Under the pieces are notes generated by a model that saw only the letters and a list, made by a program, of their open reading frames with translations, was not told the origin of the DNA and did no database searches. A DNA stretch of 64,000 nt from Phocoena phocoena. Lineage: Eukaryota > Chordata > Mammalia > Artiodactyla > Phocoenidae. Made by a program: the position numbers and the translations under genes. Location: the NCBI RefSeq assembly GCF_963924675.1, contig NC_089230.1:73089223-73153222 (forward strand). The letters are read 5' to 3'. Positions within the stretch are counted from its first letter, which is position 1. Every line of letters begins with the position of its first letter. This document shows positions 50,669-61,215 of the stretch, piece by piece.

Positions 50669-51718
50669 AGCTAGTTAGTTTAAATATTTGCTTATTTTCA
50701 AAATGAGATGTAATTGACATATAACACTATTAATTTTAGGTGTACAGCTTAATGGTTTGATACACGTATGTATTGCTAAATAATCACCACAATAAGTTAA
50801 CATCCATCACCACACATAGTTACAAGTTCTTTTTTTCTTGTGATAAGAACTTTGAAGATCTACTCTTGTGCCAACTTTCAATGTACAATATAGTATTATT
50901 AATTTAGTCACCGTGCTGTACATTACACCCCCAGAACTTATCTTCTAACTGGAAGTCTGTGCCTTTTGACTCCCTGTACCCATTTTGTACAACTGCCACC
51001 AGTCTGTTCCCTGTATCTATGTGTTTGTTTTTTGTTTTAGATTCCACATATAAGGGAGGTAGAGTGTTTGTCTTTCTCTGTCTGACTTGTTTCACTTAGC
51101 ATAATGCCCTCACGGTTCATCCCTGTTGTCACAAAAGACAGAATTTCTTACCTTTTAGTGGTTGAATAATATTCATATATATATCTACTTCACATTTTCT
51201 TTACCCATTTGTTTGTCATTGGACACTTGGGTTGTTTTCACGTCTTGGCAATTGTAAATAATGCTACAGTGAACATAGGGGTGCATGTATCTTTTCAAGA
51301 CGGTGATTTCGTTTCCTGCAGAGAAATACGCAGAAGTGGAATTGCTGGGTCACATAGTAATTCTAGTTTTAATTTTTTGAGGAACCTCCATACTGTTTTC
51401 CATAGAGGCTGCACCAATTTACATTCCCACCAACAGTGCACCAGGGTTCTTTTTTTTCTACATCCTTCACAACATGTGGTATTTTTTGTCTTTTTTTTTT
51501 TAATACCAGAAATTAAGTTTATTCAGGAAGAGCAGAGGAATTGCAATTTGGGAGATGCATCCTGTAGCAAATTACAGGAGGGTCCCTTGTCTTTTTGATA
51601 ATAGCCATTCAAACAGGTGTGAGGTAATATCCCATTCTGGTTTTGAATGGCATTCCCCTGATGGTTAGTGAGGTCTTGCCCATTTGTATGTCTTCTCTGG
51701 AAAAATGTCTGTTCAGAT
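50669..51718 (-). mobile_element. 5'-truncated L1 inserted in the old L1
   Basis: Antisense L1 3' UTR ('gatgtaattgacatataaca', 'ttttaggtgtacagcttaat') and the end of ORF2 ('ctccatactgttttccatag'). Short target duplication AAGGATATTT (50659) and AAAGATATTT (51719). It contains a further small insertion at 51496-51586. Confidence 0.88.
51496..51586 (-). mobile_element. 91-bp retrocopied transcript end inside L1
   Basis: The L1 is interrupted by non-L1 sequence. On the + strand it starts with a T-run, so on the minus strand it ends in poly(A). AATAAA (complement of 51518-51523) lies about 16 bases before that tail. TTGTCTTTTT flanks it (51486 and 51587). It has the hallmarks of the last ~80 bases of a polyadenylated RNA (mRNA or retroviral LTR transcript) pasted in by L1. 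It does not match the solo LTR at 39702. Confidence 0.75.
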
Positions 51719-51956
51719 AAAGATATTTGTTGTGATGTTATGTTTAATGGCAAAAATCAGAAAGCCTCTAAATACCCAAAGATACAGGTTTGGTTAAATA
51801 AATTATCACAGGTTCATCCTATAGGATATTATAACTATACAAAATAATATTTTAAAATATATTATTGATATGGTAAGATAGTCACAAAATATTTTTAGGT
51901 GATAAAAATATGTTAAATAAGTATGTTAAAATAATGAGCATGGCATGATATTCTTT

Positions 51957-52073
51957 AAAATTAATTTTTATTGGAATATAGTTGATTAACAATGTTGGGT
52001 TAGTTTCAGATGTACAGCAAAATGAATCAGTTATACATATACATATAGCCACTCTTTTTTAGATTCTATTCCC
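51957..52073 (-). repeat. L1 3' end fragment
   Basis: 'tttttattggaatatagttg', 'gttagtttcagatgtacagc' and 'cagttatacatatacatata' are the 3' end of the artiodactyl-type L1. About 117 bp. No clear target duplication. Confidence 0.88.
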
Positions 52074-52394
52074 ATGAAATATTTTTCTATAAAGTTTTCT
52101 TGAATTTGCATATATCAGGTAGAGAAAGAACTTGTAAGAATGTACATCAGAATGTTGAAAACTATGGTACCTAGACAAGGGGATTATAGGTGACATTTTT
52201 ATTATTATATTATTTATTATTCCTGCCAGTGTCAACTTTCTGCCAGTATTCTTCAAGCCAAGTAGGGAAAGAATAAACTTTCATTTAGTCTTCTTATTTT
52301 GAGTATGGTACCGTTGCACCATTATCCCTGGAACCTTACAATTATGTCTGGTGCCTTACAGTCCGGAGACCGTCTTTAGAAAATAAACCTCTAG

Positions 52395-52610
52395 GGGCTT
52401 CCCTGGTGGCGCAGTGGTTGAGAGTCCGCCTGCTGATGCAGGGGACACGGGTTCGTGCCCCGGTCCGGGAGGATCCCACATGCCGCGGAGCGGCTGGGCC
52501 CGTGAGCCATGGCCGCTGAGCCTGCGCGTCCGGAGCCTGTGCTCCTCAACGGGAGAGGCCACAACAGTGAGAGGCCCGCGTACCGCAAAAAAAAAAAAAA
52601 AGAAAAGAAA
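52395..52610 (+). mobile_element. Cetacean CHR-type SINE, young short form
   Basis: 'gggcttccctggtggcgcag' through 'gcccgcgtaccgc' and an A-rich tail with AAAAG units. Target duplication AAACCTCTAG (52385-52394) and GAAACCTCTAG (52612-52622). Confidence 0.96.
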
Positions 52611-53495
52611 AGAAACCTCTAGTTTCTTTCTACACCTCCAGGGTGTGGGAGAGTCAACTGTGTGCCGACAGGAGAGGGAAGTGGATCTGGGTTCAGACAA
52701 CTTCTCAACAGATTTTTGAGCAGCTTCCTGTGTGTATCCTCTCTTTTATCCCCACTTCCAGAGGTACTTGGTGCCTCCTACACTCCGGCCCTCAGGACCG
52801 GGGTAAGTGCCCTAAACGCCTCAGTCTGTGGTTAAGCACATTTATTCATCCTCCTCCTGCCTCTAGGTCTTGTTCTTCACCTGATCTATTTATCTAGTGA
52901 AGCACTGTGATAATTGGACTACACGTAAGTCTTCTCTACTAGTTTTATATAGTAAAGTCTAATCAGATTTAATAAATGAATTGCATTAGTAGAAGTGATG
53001 CTTTGACAAAAGGTAAGACTGATATTTAATAACCACAGCAAAGGGACAGCATCAGTGGTGACTTAATGTTAAAGTTGTAATGTACACACAGACAGTAGAA
53101 ATTTCTACACTTCTAAGGCTGACCCTTTAGTGTCTCGCTAACGATGTTAAATGTTAAGTACTCTTTAAAAGTGATAGTACAAAGATAAACTTGAACCTGT
53201 CTTTGATTTCCTAAAAGTTTAGTTTTCCATCTCAAAGCAGAAGTTACTTTGGAACAGTTGAATGTGGAGACTCACATTTTTCTGTAATATCAACTTGCCA
53301 CATTTGCTCCCTTGATTGCAATGAAATTTAAATCAAGGCAGTATCAGGTGGTAGGACCAGGTCATGTAGAAGAATCGTGTTCAAGTTCGCCTTTTGGTAG
53401 TGCTAAATATTTCTAATTTTGTTAATTAATTCTGTAAAGAGAAGTTTAGATGTTTCATTATGTCCTCAGGAAATACTATAAAATATATTTTTAAA

Positions 53496-53785
53496 GTTTA
53501 TTTATTTTACTTATTTATTTTTGGCTGCGTTGGGTCTTCGTTGCTGTGCGCAGGTTTTCTCTAGTTGCGGCGAGTGGGGGCTTCTCTTGTTGCGGAGCAC
53601 GGGCTCTAGGCGCGCATGCTTCAGTAGTTGTGGTACGTGGGCTCTAGAGAGCAAGCTCAGTAGTTGTGGCACACGGGCTTCGTTGCTCCGCGGCATGTGG
53701 GATCTTCCCGGACCGGGGCTCGAACCCATGTCTCCTGCGTTGGCAGGTGGATTCTTAACCGCTGCATCATAAACAGGGAACCCCC
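53496..53785 (-). mobile_element. CHR-type SINE, long form, altered head
   Basis: 'ttttggctgcgttgggtctt', 'gttgcggagcacgggctcta', 'gcatgtgggatcttcccgga'. The head reads GCATCATAAACAGGGAACCCCC where relatives have GCGCCACCAGGGAAGCCCC, so it carries a few inserted or changed bases. Flanked by ATAAAATATATTTTTAAA (53478) and ATAAAATATACTTTTAAA (53786). Confidence 0.95.
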
Positions 53786-54094
53786 ATAAAATATACTTTT
53801 AAATATAAGGCTCTGATATCCAGTGTAGATAGAGACTTATTTTGCCTTATTTGGGGTAATATGTCTGAACTTAAAACATGTTGAGTTTTAGTGCAGAATG
53901 ATGTAGCATAACCATATAAAAATATCACACATTATAGCCAGTATCTTTTGGAATATTTTATTCTGTCTATCCTTAAATGCCCAATTCTATTTAAAAATCA
54001 AAACAATAGTATAGACAGTGATTGTTGATGATACTTCAACTTTGACTCTTCAGCTGGTTAAATCTTGGGGTGCTGGTAGAATCTGTAGAGACCC

Positions 54095-54335
54095 TTCAAG
54101 TTACAGAATCTCAGAGTTGGAAGGGAGCTTAGAGTCCCTTAAATCCCAACTTCTGGCCAATGTAGAGACAGTTTGAGATGCTGTTTGTGAATAAGTGTTC
54201 ATCTAGTGTCTGGATAGCTGTACCTCTCTAATTAAAATTCTCTTTTCATCTGTTTAACAACTCTAGTCAATCTATCTTGTTTGTATGAAGCAAGTACCAT
54301 TCTAAACCTGCCATGGTATCTTTCTTACGTAGATC
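54095..54335 (-). repeat. CR1/L3-type ancient LINE fragment
   Basis: 'acagaatctcagagttggaa' followed by 'gggagcttagagtcccttaa' and 'aagtgttcatctagtgtctg' resembles antisense CR1/L3. Diverged. Confidence 0.5.
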
Positions 54336-55189
54336 AGCCTTATTTTTACACAGGCTTTCATCATAAATAATATATAGAAGAGTGACCTTTGTGTGATGTG
54401 TGACTTAATTGCAATTCGTAATGTGTAGCATGGCGGCTCAAAATTGCAAGCATTTTATATTTGTGTTCCTAAATAAAGAACATGCAAGAGACACACAGCT
54501 CTTCAATAATTAATCATTTATTGTGATCTTATTTGTGACTACCAAATTCTATAAGAAAGAAGCAAACAACCAAAAGATTCAAAAGAACAAATCTACTGAT
54601 GGTGCAATGTTTGATGCATCTTTGGTATTTGGCATACATAACGCTTCATCATTGTGTCACTCTTCAAACCTATCCTAATCTATGTTTTTTGGTTTATTTT
54701 TATTTTTTTAACTAAATGAGGGTGTTTAAAGTTTCACTAGGCTTTACTACCCAGCTGAGTGATCTAGGAATCATAGGTAGAACGTTACTTTAGAGGAGTA
54801 AATTGTAGATACAACAGGGAGGTACTGCAGGAAGCTTCAGGGTTATACTTCAGACGTGAACCATGAAGGAATTGAGCCATGTAATTATGTTCAAAGCAAA
54901 GGAACTGCTCTGTGATCTGTGAAAGCTTATATGGCAAAGTAATAAAATTAGAACTGGTGAAGTTTCTGCTACCATGAGGCATGATGAGGAAAGCTCAGTT
55001 TTTATCCTAAATAATTTTTACATTAATTTTGTCCAGTGTCTTTGGGATTCACCAGTGATTTATCATAGGTGGGAAGCTGATTAAAGACTGCACCAACATC
55101 AGTTTTTCGTTGCTATTAACTGTTAATTTTTCCAGTTGAAAATTAAAACATTTAAATTTTCTAATAGCACTTAGTATTTTTTGATCTCG

Positions 55190-55308
55190 TATAATACAGT
55201 GATTTTACAGCTGAGCAAACTGATAAACACAATGATTTCTCTAAATTCATTCACTAGTAAACAGGTTGAGCTGGAAATCCACCTAGGAATCCAAACCCCA
55301 TGTTCTTT
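55190..55308 (-). repeat. MIR SINE fragment
   Basis: 'gattttacagctgagcaaac' and 'gttgagctggaaatccacct', ending 'ccaaaccccatgttc', matches antisense MIR. Confidence 0.6.
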
Positions 55309-55310
55309 TT

Positions 55311-56105
55311 TATTTATTGATCTATTGATCTATTTATTTATTTTAAAATTGAAGTATAGTTGATTTACAATGTTGTGTGAACTACCGCTATGCAGAAAAG
55401 TGATTCAGTTTGAATATATATACATTCTTTTTTTAAAATATTCTTTTCCATTATGGTTTATCATAGGATATTGAATACAGTTCTCTGTGCTATACAGTAG
55501 GACCTTGTTGTTTATCCATCCTATATGTAAAAGCTTACATCTGCTAAACCCAACCTCCCACTCCTAATTTATCCCTCCCCCTCCACCTTTCCCCCCTGGG
55601 AACCATAACTTTGTTTTCTACATCTGTGACTCTATTTCTGTTTTGTAAATAACTTCATTTGTATCATTTTTTTAGATTCCATATATAAGTGATGTCATAT
55701 GATATTTGTCTTTCTCTTCCTGACTTACTTCACTTAGTATGATAATCTCTGGTTGCATCCATGTTGCTGCAAATGGCATTATTTCATTCTTTTTTGTGGC
55801 CGAGTAACATTCCATTGTATATACCACACCTTCTTTATCCATTCTTCTGTCAATGGACATTTAGATTGTTTTTATGTCTTGGCTATTGTGAATAGTGCTG
55901 CTAGGAACATAGGGGTGCATGAATCTTTTTGAATTATAGTTTTTTCTGGATATATGCCCAGGAGTGGAATTGCTGGATCCTATGGTAGCTCTAGTTTTAG
56001 TTTTCTGAGGAACCTCCATACTGTTTTCCACAGTGGCTGCACCAACTTACATTCCCACCAACAGTGTAGGAGGGTTCCCTCTTCTCCACATCCTCTCCAG
56101 CAGGC
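55311..56105 (-). repeat. 5'-truncated L1 3' end
   Basis: Antisense 3' UTR ('gaagtatagttgatttacaa', 'tctctgtgctatacagtagg') and ORF2 end ('gtaacattccattgtatata', 'gaggaacctccatactgttt'). The L1 is cut at about 56105, 270 bp before ME1 exon b. Confidence 0.92.
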
Positions 56106-56375
56106 TCTTAGTCACTGCATCACCAAATTGAGCCACAGAACCTTCTTCTTTGGAAAGTTTTCAACAGTCGTAAGTTGCTGTCTTAAAAGACAGGTGTCAG
56201 TAGCCTGAGAATTTCACGTCAAATGCAAGCGTGGGGTCAGACAACTGCAGGTTCCTTTTCTGCACCAGTTAACCTGTTGTGTGATGATTTCAAGACATGA
56301 GTATCAGTTTGAGGCTTGGGATTCGGGATACAGCAGCGCCCATGTGAGGATTGCTCAGGGTGTTTCTTGTTGCAG

Positions 56376-56473
56376 GAACGGCATCTGTCGCAGTTGCTGG
56401 CATCCTTGCAGCCCTTCGAATAACCAAGAATAAGCTGTCTGATCAAACAATACTATTCCAAGGAGCTGGAGAG
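56376..56473 (+). CDS. ME1: ME1 internal exon b (NADP-binding domain start, residues ~282-314)
   Basis: This is the next coding exon, 98 bp, starting after a good polypyrimidine tract and GTTGCAG acceptor and ending GGAGAG|GTACCT. Its first two bases complete Gly282 from the previous exon; 32 codons follow, beginning [19 protein letters not shown] and ending FQGAGE. The end is the first half of the GxGxxA/G dinucleotide-binding fingerprint (about residues 311-316), which crosses the junction into the following exon. The stretch [16 protein letters not shown] matches cytosolic ME1 better than mitochondrial ME3, from family knowledge. The exon lies 11,573 bp beyond the preceding one and 1,736 bp before the next. 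It is intact. Confidence 0.96.
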
Positions 56474-58209
56474 GTACCTGCCTTATGTAGGGTTTACGTT
56501 CTCCTACACTAGTGAACATAACATTCATTCTAATTACTCATGAATTTGAAGTTTGAGGTAGTCTCTCAAATTTTTAGTTTATTGAAACTATAGGTTTTAC
56601 TGAAAGATTCTTCAAATTAAGTATTGAGGCATATTAATTTTTCACAGGAGACTTTAGAGGCATAGAGATATTTTCACAGTTTTCAATTTGTAAGATTATC
56701 AGATGTTGCCGTGGGTTTTTGTTAGGCATATTTAAGGTGCCATGCAGGAACCAAAAAAGTTTCCAATGTATGACTAATTATATATAGAAACCTTTAAGTA
56801 TTTAAGCTTTTATAGCTGATGCTAACTTTTAGTATCCTCCAGTGTCACATACCAAAATTTTCTTAACTTGACTCACAATTCAATGTGCACGTTCATAACT
56901 ATATAGAAATTTCTTAGAAAAAATATTTTGAACATTCATCATGCAGTGTAACCATTCACACGCAAAAGAACTAAAACATTTAAAATTGTTGGAAAGAGAT
57001 GGCAGGAATACAAAATAATGCTGTTTCCTGTTCTCTTTTTCTACGGGTTAATCATTTGAAAGAAGAAAATTAGACTCGTTATAATAATTCACCCCCAAAA
57101 CAGAAATTAAAATGTCAATTTAGTTTGAGCTTCTTGTGAGAAAACTGCCAAAATCTTTTTAGAATTATAGAATGTAATAAATAAATGGGGAAATGCTTCG
57201 TGGCTATACATATTTTAAGAAGCCTTAAATTTTCAAATTTAATATGATTATGAATAAAGGTATTGCACTGGAAGAAACTGTGTATACTGTGTTGGGTTTG
57301 ATTTTACTTGTTCGTAAAATAAAGCAAAATACATGAAGCTAAAACTTACAAGATATAAACGTGAAAGAATTCAGGGTGTAAGTCACAAATTTATTTTCAT
57401 ATCAGAATAAAAATCAAGGTTAAATTACAGCTCATTAAAATTTGATTTTTTTTTTTATTTCTGTGAATTGTTACATGCTGTACTTAATTTTAGTAAACTT
57501 CTTTAAATTTCCAAAGGGTTTTGTTGAATGCCACAGGCCAGTTCTTGGTACTCAGCAGGAGAGAGGTATTCACGGTTGGATGATTCAAAACTGGCCCTTG
57601 TTTGTCCCTGAAAAGGTTTTGGAAATTTCACAGATCATCACCAAATTTATCATATACCAAAGGAGTTGTTTCCTTTAGTCTTGCAAGAAATCTCACAGTA
57701 CTTTCTTTGTCCAAATTAAGAGAGTAAATAAATGCTCGGGAACACATATTTTAAGTGTTCCATTTTATTGCCTAATTGGTCAAGTTCTCATCCAGATGAC
57801 CAGACTTCATTCTTCCAATTCAGTTAGCAGAGCTTGAACTGAACAATAAGCAATACAGCCTCATAAGCAAGGTTGAAAAGTTCATTATTTTAAATTCAAT
57901 ATTTTCGTATTAGAGGAAATCTTAATTGTATGAACAGGGTTAAAGATGCTGACAACCAAGGATATCACCGGTTTATCTGTGGCTCAGTATAAAGCAGCAT
58001 AATAGTGATTCTGTTGTAATAAAAAGAGTAAATAATTGTCATTTAGCAGAACCCAAATGTGACAAAAATACTTCACTCCCAGTACAAGTGAAGAATATAG
58101 CTCTTTCGGTCAATAGAGCCATTTTGTACTTCCTCGTTCACAATGACGAAATGAGGTAAAATGTAATAAGGGATTATGTGGAACAACCTGAAACATTTTT
58201 GTTTTTAAG
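56474..58209 (+). other. ME1: ME1 intron between exons b and c, 1.7 kb
   Basis: GT at 56474 and AG at 58208-58209. The intron is AT-rich. I see no SINE, L1, MIR or LTR in it, which contrasts with every other intron segment in the window. Confidence 0.9.
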
Positions 58210-58323
58210 GCTGCCTTAGGGATTGCGCACTTGATTGTTATGGCCATGGAGAAAGAAGGTTTACCAAAGGAGAAAGCCATGAAGAAGATATGGTTGGTGG
58301 ACTCGAAAGGATTAATAGTTAAG
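58210..58323 (+). CDS. ME1: ME1 internal exon c (Rossmann fold continuation, residues ~315-352)
   Basis: This 114-bp exon holds exactly 38 codons (phase 0 at both ends). It follows a TTTTTAAG acceptor, an AAG rather than the commoner CAG, and ends GTTAAG|GTAAGA, a near-ideal donor. The peptide begins [17 protein letters not shown], which completes the nucleotide-binding fingerprint, and ends [12 protein letters not shown]. In the family numbering anchored on the metal ligands, the VDSK residues are D345, S346 and K347. Ser-Lys at 346/347 is typical of NADP-dependent malic enzymes, whereas mitochondrial ME2 carries Lys-Tyr, so cofactor choice also supports ME1. The next exon, expected to start with Gly-Arg, was not found before the window ends. 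Confidence 0.96.
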
Positions 58324-59022
58324 GTAAGAATTTGTCATTTTTAACCAGATACAGTATTTCAATCAGTACCCCATTCTGGACGCCCATCTCAGAGACAACT
58401 ACTGTTTCCACCTACCTCACCTCCAACACTGTGTTAAAAGAGTAGCCATTGCACACGAATGACCATGTCATACCGTAAGGCGGGTACTCTTCTGAATAAA
58501 GAAGAAAACTATGGCTTGGCTGTCGTATCCGTCTGTCGTGTGAGTTGGCTTTTTACAGCTCCATCGGTTGTCTGCCCGCGTGAATTAGTTTAGTTTCCAA
58601 GTGAGGTAGTTTGAGACTGATACGGGTGAAACACTTCGGTCCAGCTCCTTTCACTAAGGGCTGTCTGTCAAATTGCACACTGGCTGGAAAGAAAGAAGGG
58701 AAAAAATGAAACAGCTACTCTTTACCAGCTACTTTCTCTTAACCAGAGTCTTGAGAGTTTTCGTGGTAATTCCTGAGAAGAACTTTAATAAATGGGCTGT
58801 TTCAGTGTTAACTTCCTTGAGGTTGTCTCCCAGCTTTAATAGAGACAATGGTATCCACGTCATGGGGTTATTGTGAGAAGCTAAATAGGAATAGGAAGGT
58901 GACCATGACCCAGTTGTAAGGCGTTATTATTACTGCTGCCAGGTGTGCACATCACCCACTCTTCCTTAAACTGCCAGAGAAAATATAGTTGTAAATCCCC
59001 CTTCCACATGAAGGAGAATTTT

Positions 59023-59230
59023 TTTTTTTTTTTTTTTGCGGTACACGGGTCTCTCACTGCTGTGGCCTCTCCCGTTGCGGAGCACAGGCTCCGGACGCGC
59101 AGGCTCAGCGGCCATGGCTCACGGGCCCAGCCGCTCCGTGGCATGTGGGATCTTCCCACACCGGGGCACGAACCCGTGTCCCCTGCAACGGCAGGCGGAC
59201 TCGCAACCACTGCGCCACCAGGGAAGCCCT
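59023..59230 (-). mobile_element. Cetacean CHR-type SINE, young short form
   Basis: Poly(T), 'gcggtacacgggtctctcac', and a head ending 'gccaccagggaagccc'. Target duplication AAGGAGAATTTT (59011) and AAGGTGAATTTT (59231). Confidence 0.96.
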
Positions 59231-59234
59231 AAGG

Positions 59235-59745
59235 TGAATTTTGTAAAAAAAACAGTGATAAGCAGTGTATCCAGGAATTTAATAGAGAAACAAATGTGAA
59301 TGTGTGCTGACTTTCTGGAAAGCGATTTTATGTGTATCCAAGAGTCTTTAAAAGTTTATGCTTCTGATCTAACAGTTTCCATTCTAAGAACCTTTACCAT
59401 AGAGATAGAGATGTGTACAGTGTTTTATGTGTGAGGGTGTTATCACAGCACTATTTACATTAGTGAAATGTTTCATCATACAGTAATTATAATAGTGATA
59501 TGTTATACTTACCTAAATAAAGGATAATTGTGACATGAATTGGGGAATAGCCCCTGTAATATACAGGCTTAGAGTTATTTTCAAGGAACTATAAATAACC
59601 TTAAAGGATTCATAATATAATGTTAGGTGAAAATAGGAAAACACTATATTATAAGTAACTATTTTGCTTTAAAAATTGAGTTGTATATGAAAGAGAAAGA
59701 AATGCATCAAATACATATTACTTGAAAACTTATTTTTAGTGCCTT
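59235..59745 (+). repeat. Old L1 (L1M-type) relic, sense
   Basis: 'ttctaagaacctttaccata', 'cacagcactatttacattag' and 'aatgttaggtgaaaatagga' match a diverged L1 ORF2 end and 3' UTR. Confidence 0.65.
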
Positions 59746-60109
59746 TCTCCATATTCCAGATTCTCCTTAATCATTGTGTTTCTTTAAAGCTAGAAGAATG
59801 TTCATTTTTTAAAAGATATAGACCAAGAAATTTTGCTTTAAATGAAGAAAAAGTATATGCATAACTGTTTGTAGAACATGAGTATCTATAAAACCGTGAA
59901 ACAAAACAGAAAGTACCTTTATAACATCTCCTGGGACCAAATAATAATAATTTTATCAATTTTATTAACAATAAATAGTAACGGTGTAATTGTTTATAGT
60001 ATATAAGAAATAAAGTTTTAAGTTTGTTGGCTTAAAAATTCCTATTGCTTTAAAGAATCAGCACAACTATAAAAAATTGTACACTGTGGCCACCTGACGT
60101 ATACTGTCA

Positions 60110-61215
60110 TGAAATAAGAACATTTACTGAGTGAAATCATCTGTGGCTCGGGCATTATACTTGTGGGGACACAGTAAGGCCCTTGATCTCAGGAGGCTCC
60201 CAGCCTAGTGGGAAAAACTCAAGCCAAGAGTTACAACTCCACATGACAATGTTACAGAAATATGTCCTTGGTGCCAGGGGTGCACAGGGCATGGTGCTCC
60301 CACCGCACTAAAGAGAAGAACAGGGAGGCTGAGGACGGTTCCAAGACAAGGCGTCTCTCCAGCTGAGTTTGAAAGGAAGAGTTGGGAGTTGATCTCTAGT
60401 CTCCATAGACATCTTAAACTTCTTATATGCAAAACTGAGATAAGGGAAGTTGAATGGCAAGTTCACTCTGAGATCTTGATTGAAGCTACGGATCGTGTCT
60501 TCTACCTCTCTATCTTCAAAGCCCTACTGGTGTCTAGTAATTGACAATAAATATGTTGTTAATAAATGAGTGCCTTCCAGGCAGAAGAACGGCATTTGCA
60601 AAAGAAACCATTTTGCGAGAAGAGACATTTAGGGATTAGGATTGAAAGGAATCGAGTGATGACAGGTGATGAAGGCTCTTCTGAATCCTGAACGTGAGCA
60701 GTTTTCAGCGTCTGGTCACTCTGATGGCCTTGTGGAGGCTGGACTGAAATGAGATGCAGCTAAGAAACTAGTTACAAAGCTGTGGCAGTAATACAGATGA
60801 AAGTTAATTAAGGCCTGAAATAAAGCAGTGACTAAGAGGTCAGTGAAAGACGTGTGATTCGGTAGCTACTTAGGATGCAGGACTGGCGTACTTAGTAACC
60901 GATTAAATACGGAAGGAGGAGTAGAGCAGAGGAAGGAATCTAGCAGGACTCCTTGGGTGTATAGGTAAGTGATGTGGCCATTAATATTACCAAAAAAAAA
61001 AAAAAAAAAAAAGGGATGAAGAATAGGCCAGTTTAAGGGAAAGGTAATGAGATCAGTTTTGGACATAGCAAGTTTAAGGTGCCCGTGGAGACCTCAGATA
61101 GAGGTATTCCTTTGGCAGTTGGAGAGACAAGACTGATGCTCGGGAAAAGGATCCGAGCTCCCAGAAGTGGAGATTTGAGGATCATCATGTGTATATAGTG
61201 GGAGCCATGGAGAAC
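60110..61215 (-). repeat. L2 LINE, long antisense relic
   Basis: 'aggcccttgatctcaggagg', 'ccttccaggcagaagaacgg', 'gtctggtcactctgatggcc' and 'gatcagttttggacatagca' follow antisense L2 over more than 1 kb. A 21-base A-run at 60992-61012 interrupts it with no flanking duplication. Confidence 0.75.

Larger units (their letters stand above)
50345..51955 (+). repeat. Old L1 (L1M-type), sense, split by a younger L1
   Basis: Left part (to 50668) has 'gaatataaattggtacaact' and 'tgatccaggaattctgtttt'; right part (51719-51955) has 'aatcagaaagcctctaaata' and 'aaataaattatcacaggttc'. The gap is the L1 at 50669-51718. Diverged sequence may continue to about 52200. Confidence 0.75.

Noticed and set aside
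60992..61012. A21 tract considered as a third tail-only insertion
   Set aside because: No direct repeat flanks it, and it sits in L2 sequence where an A-run could have expanded.
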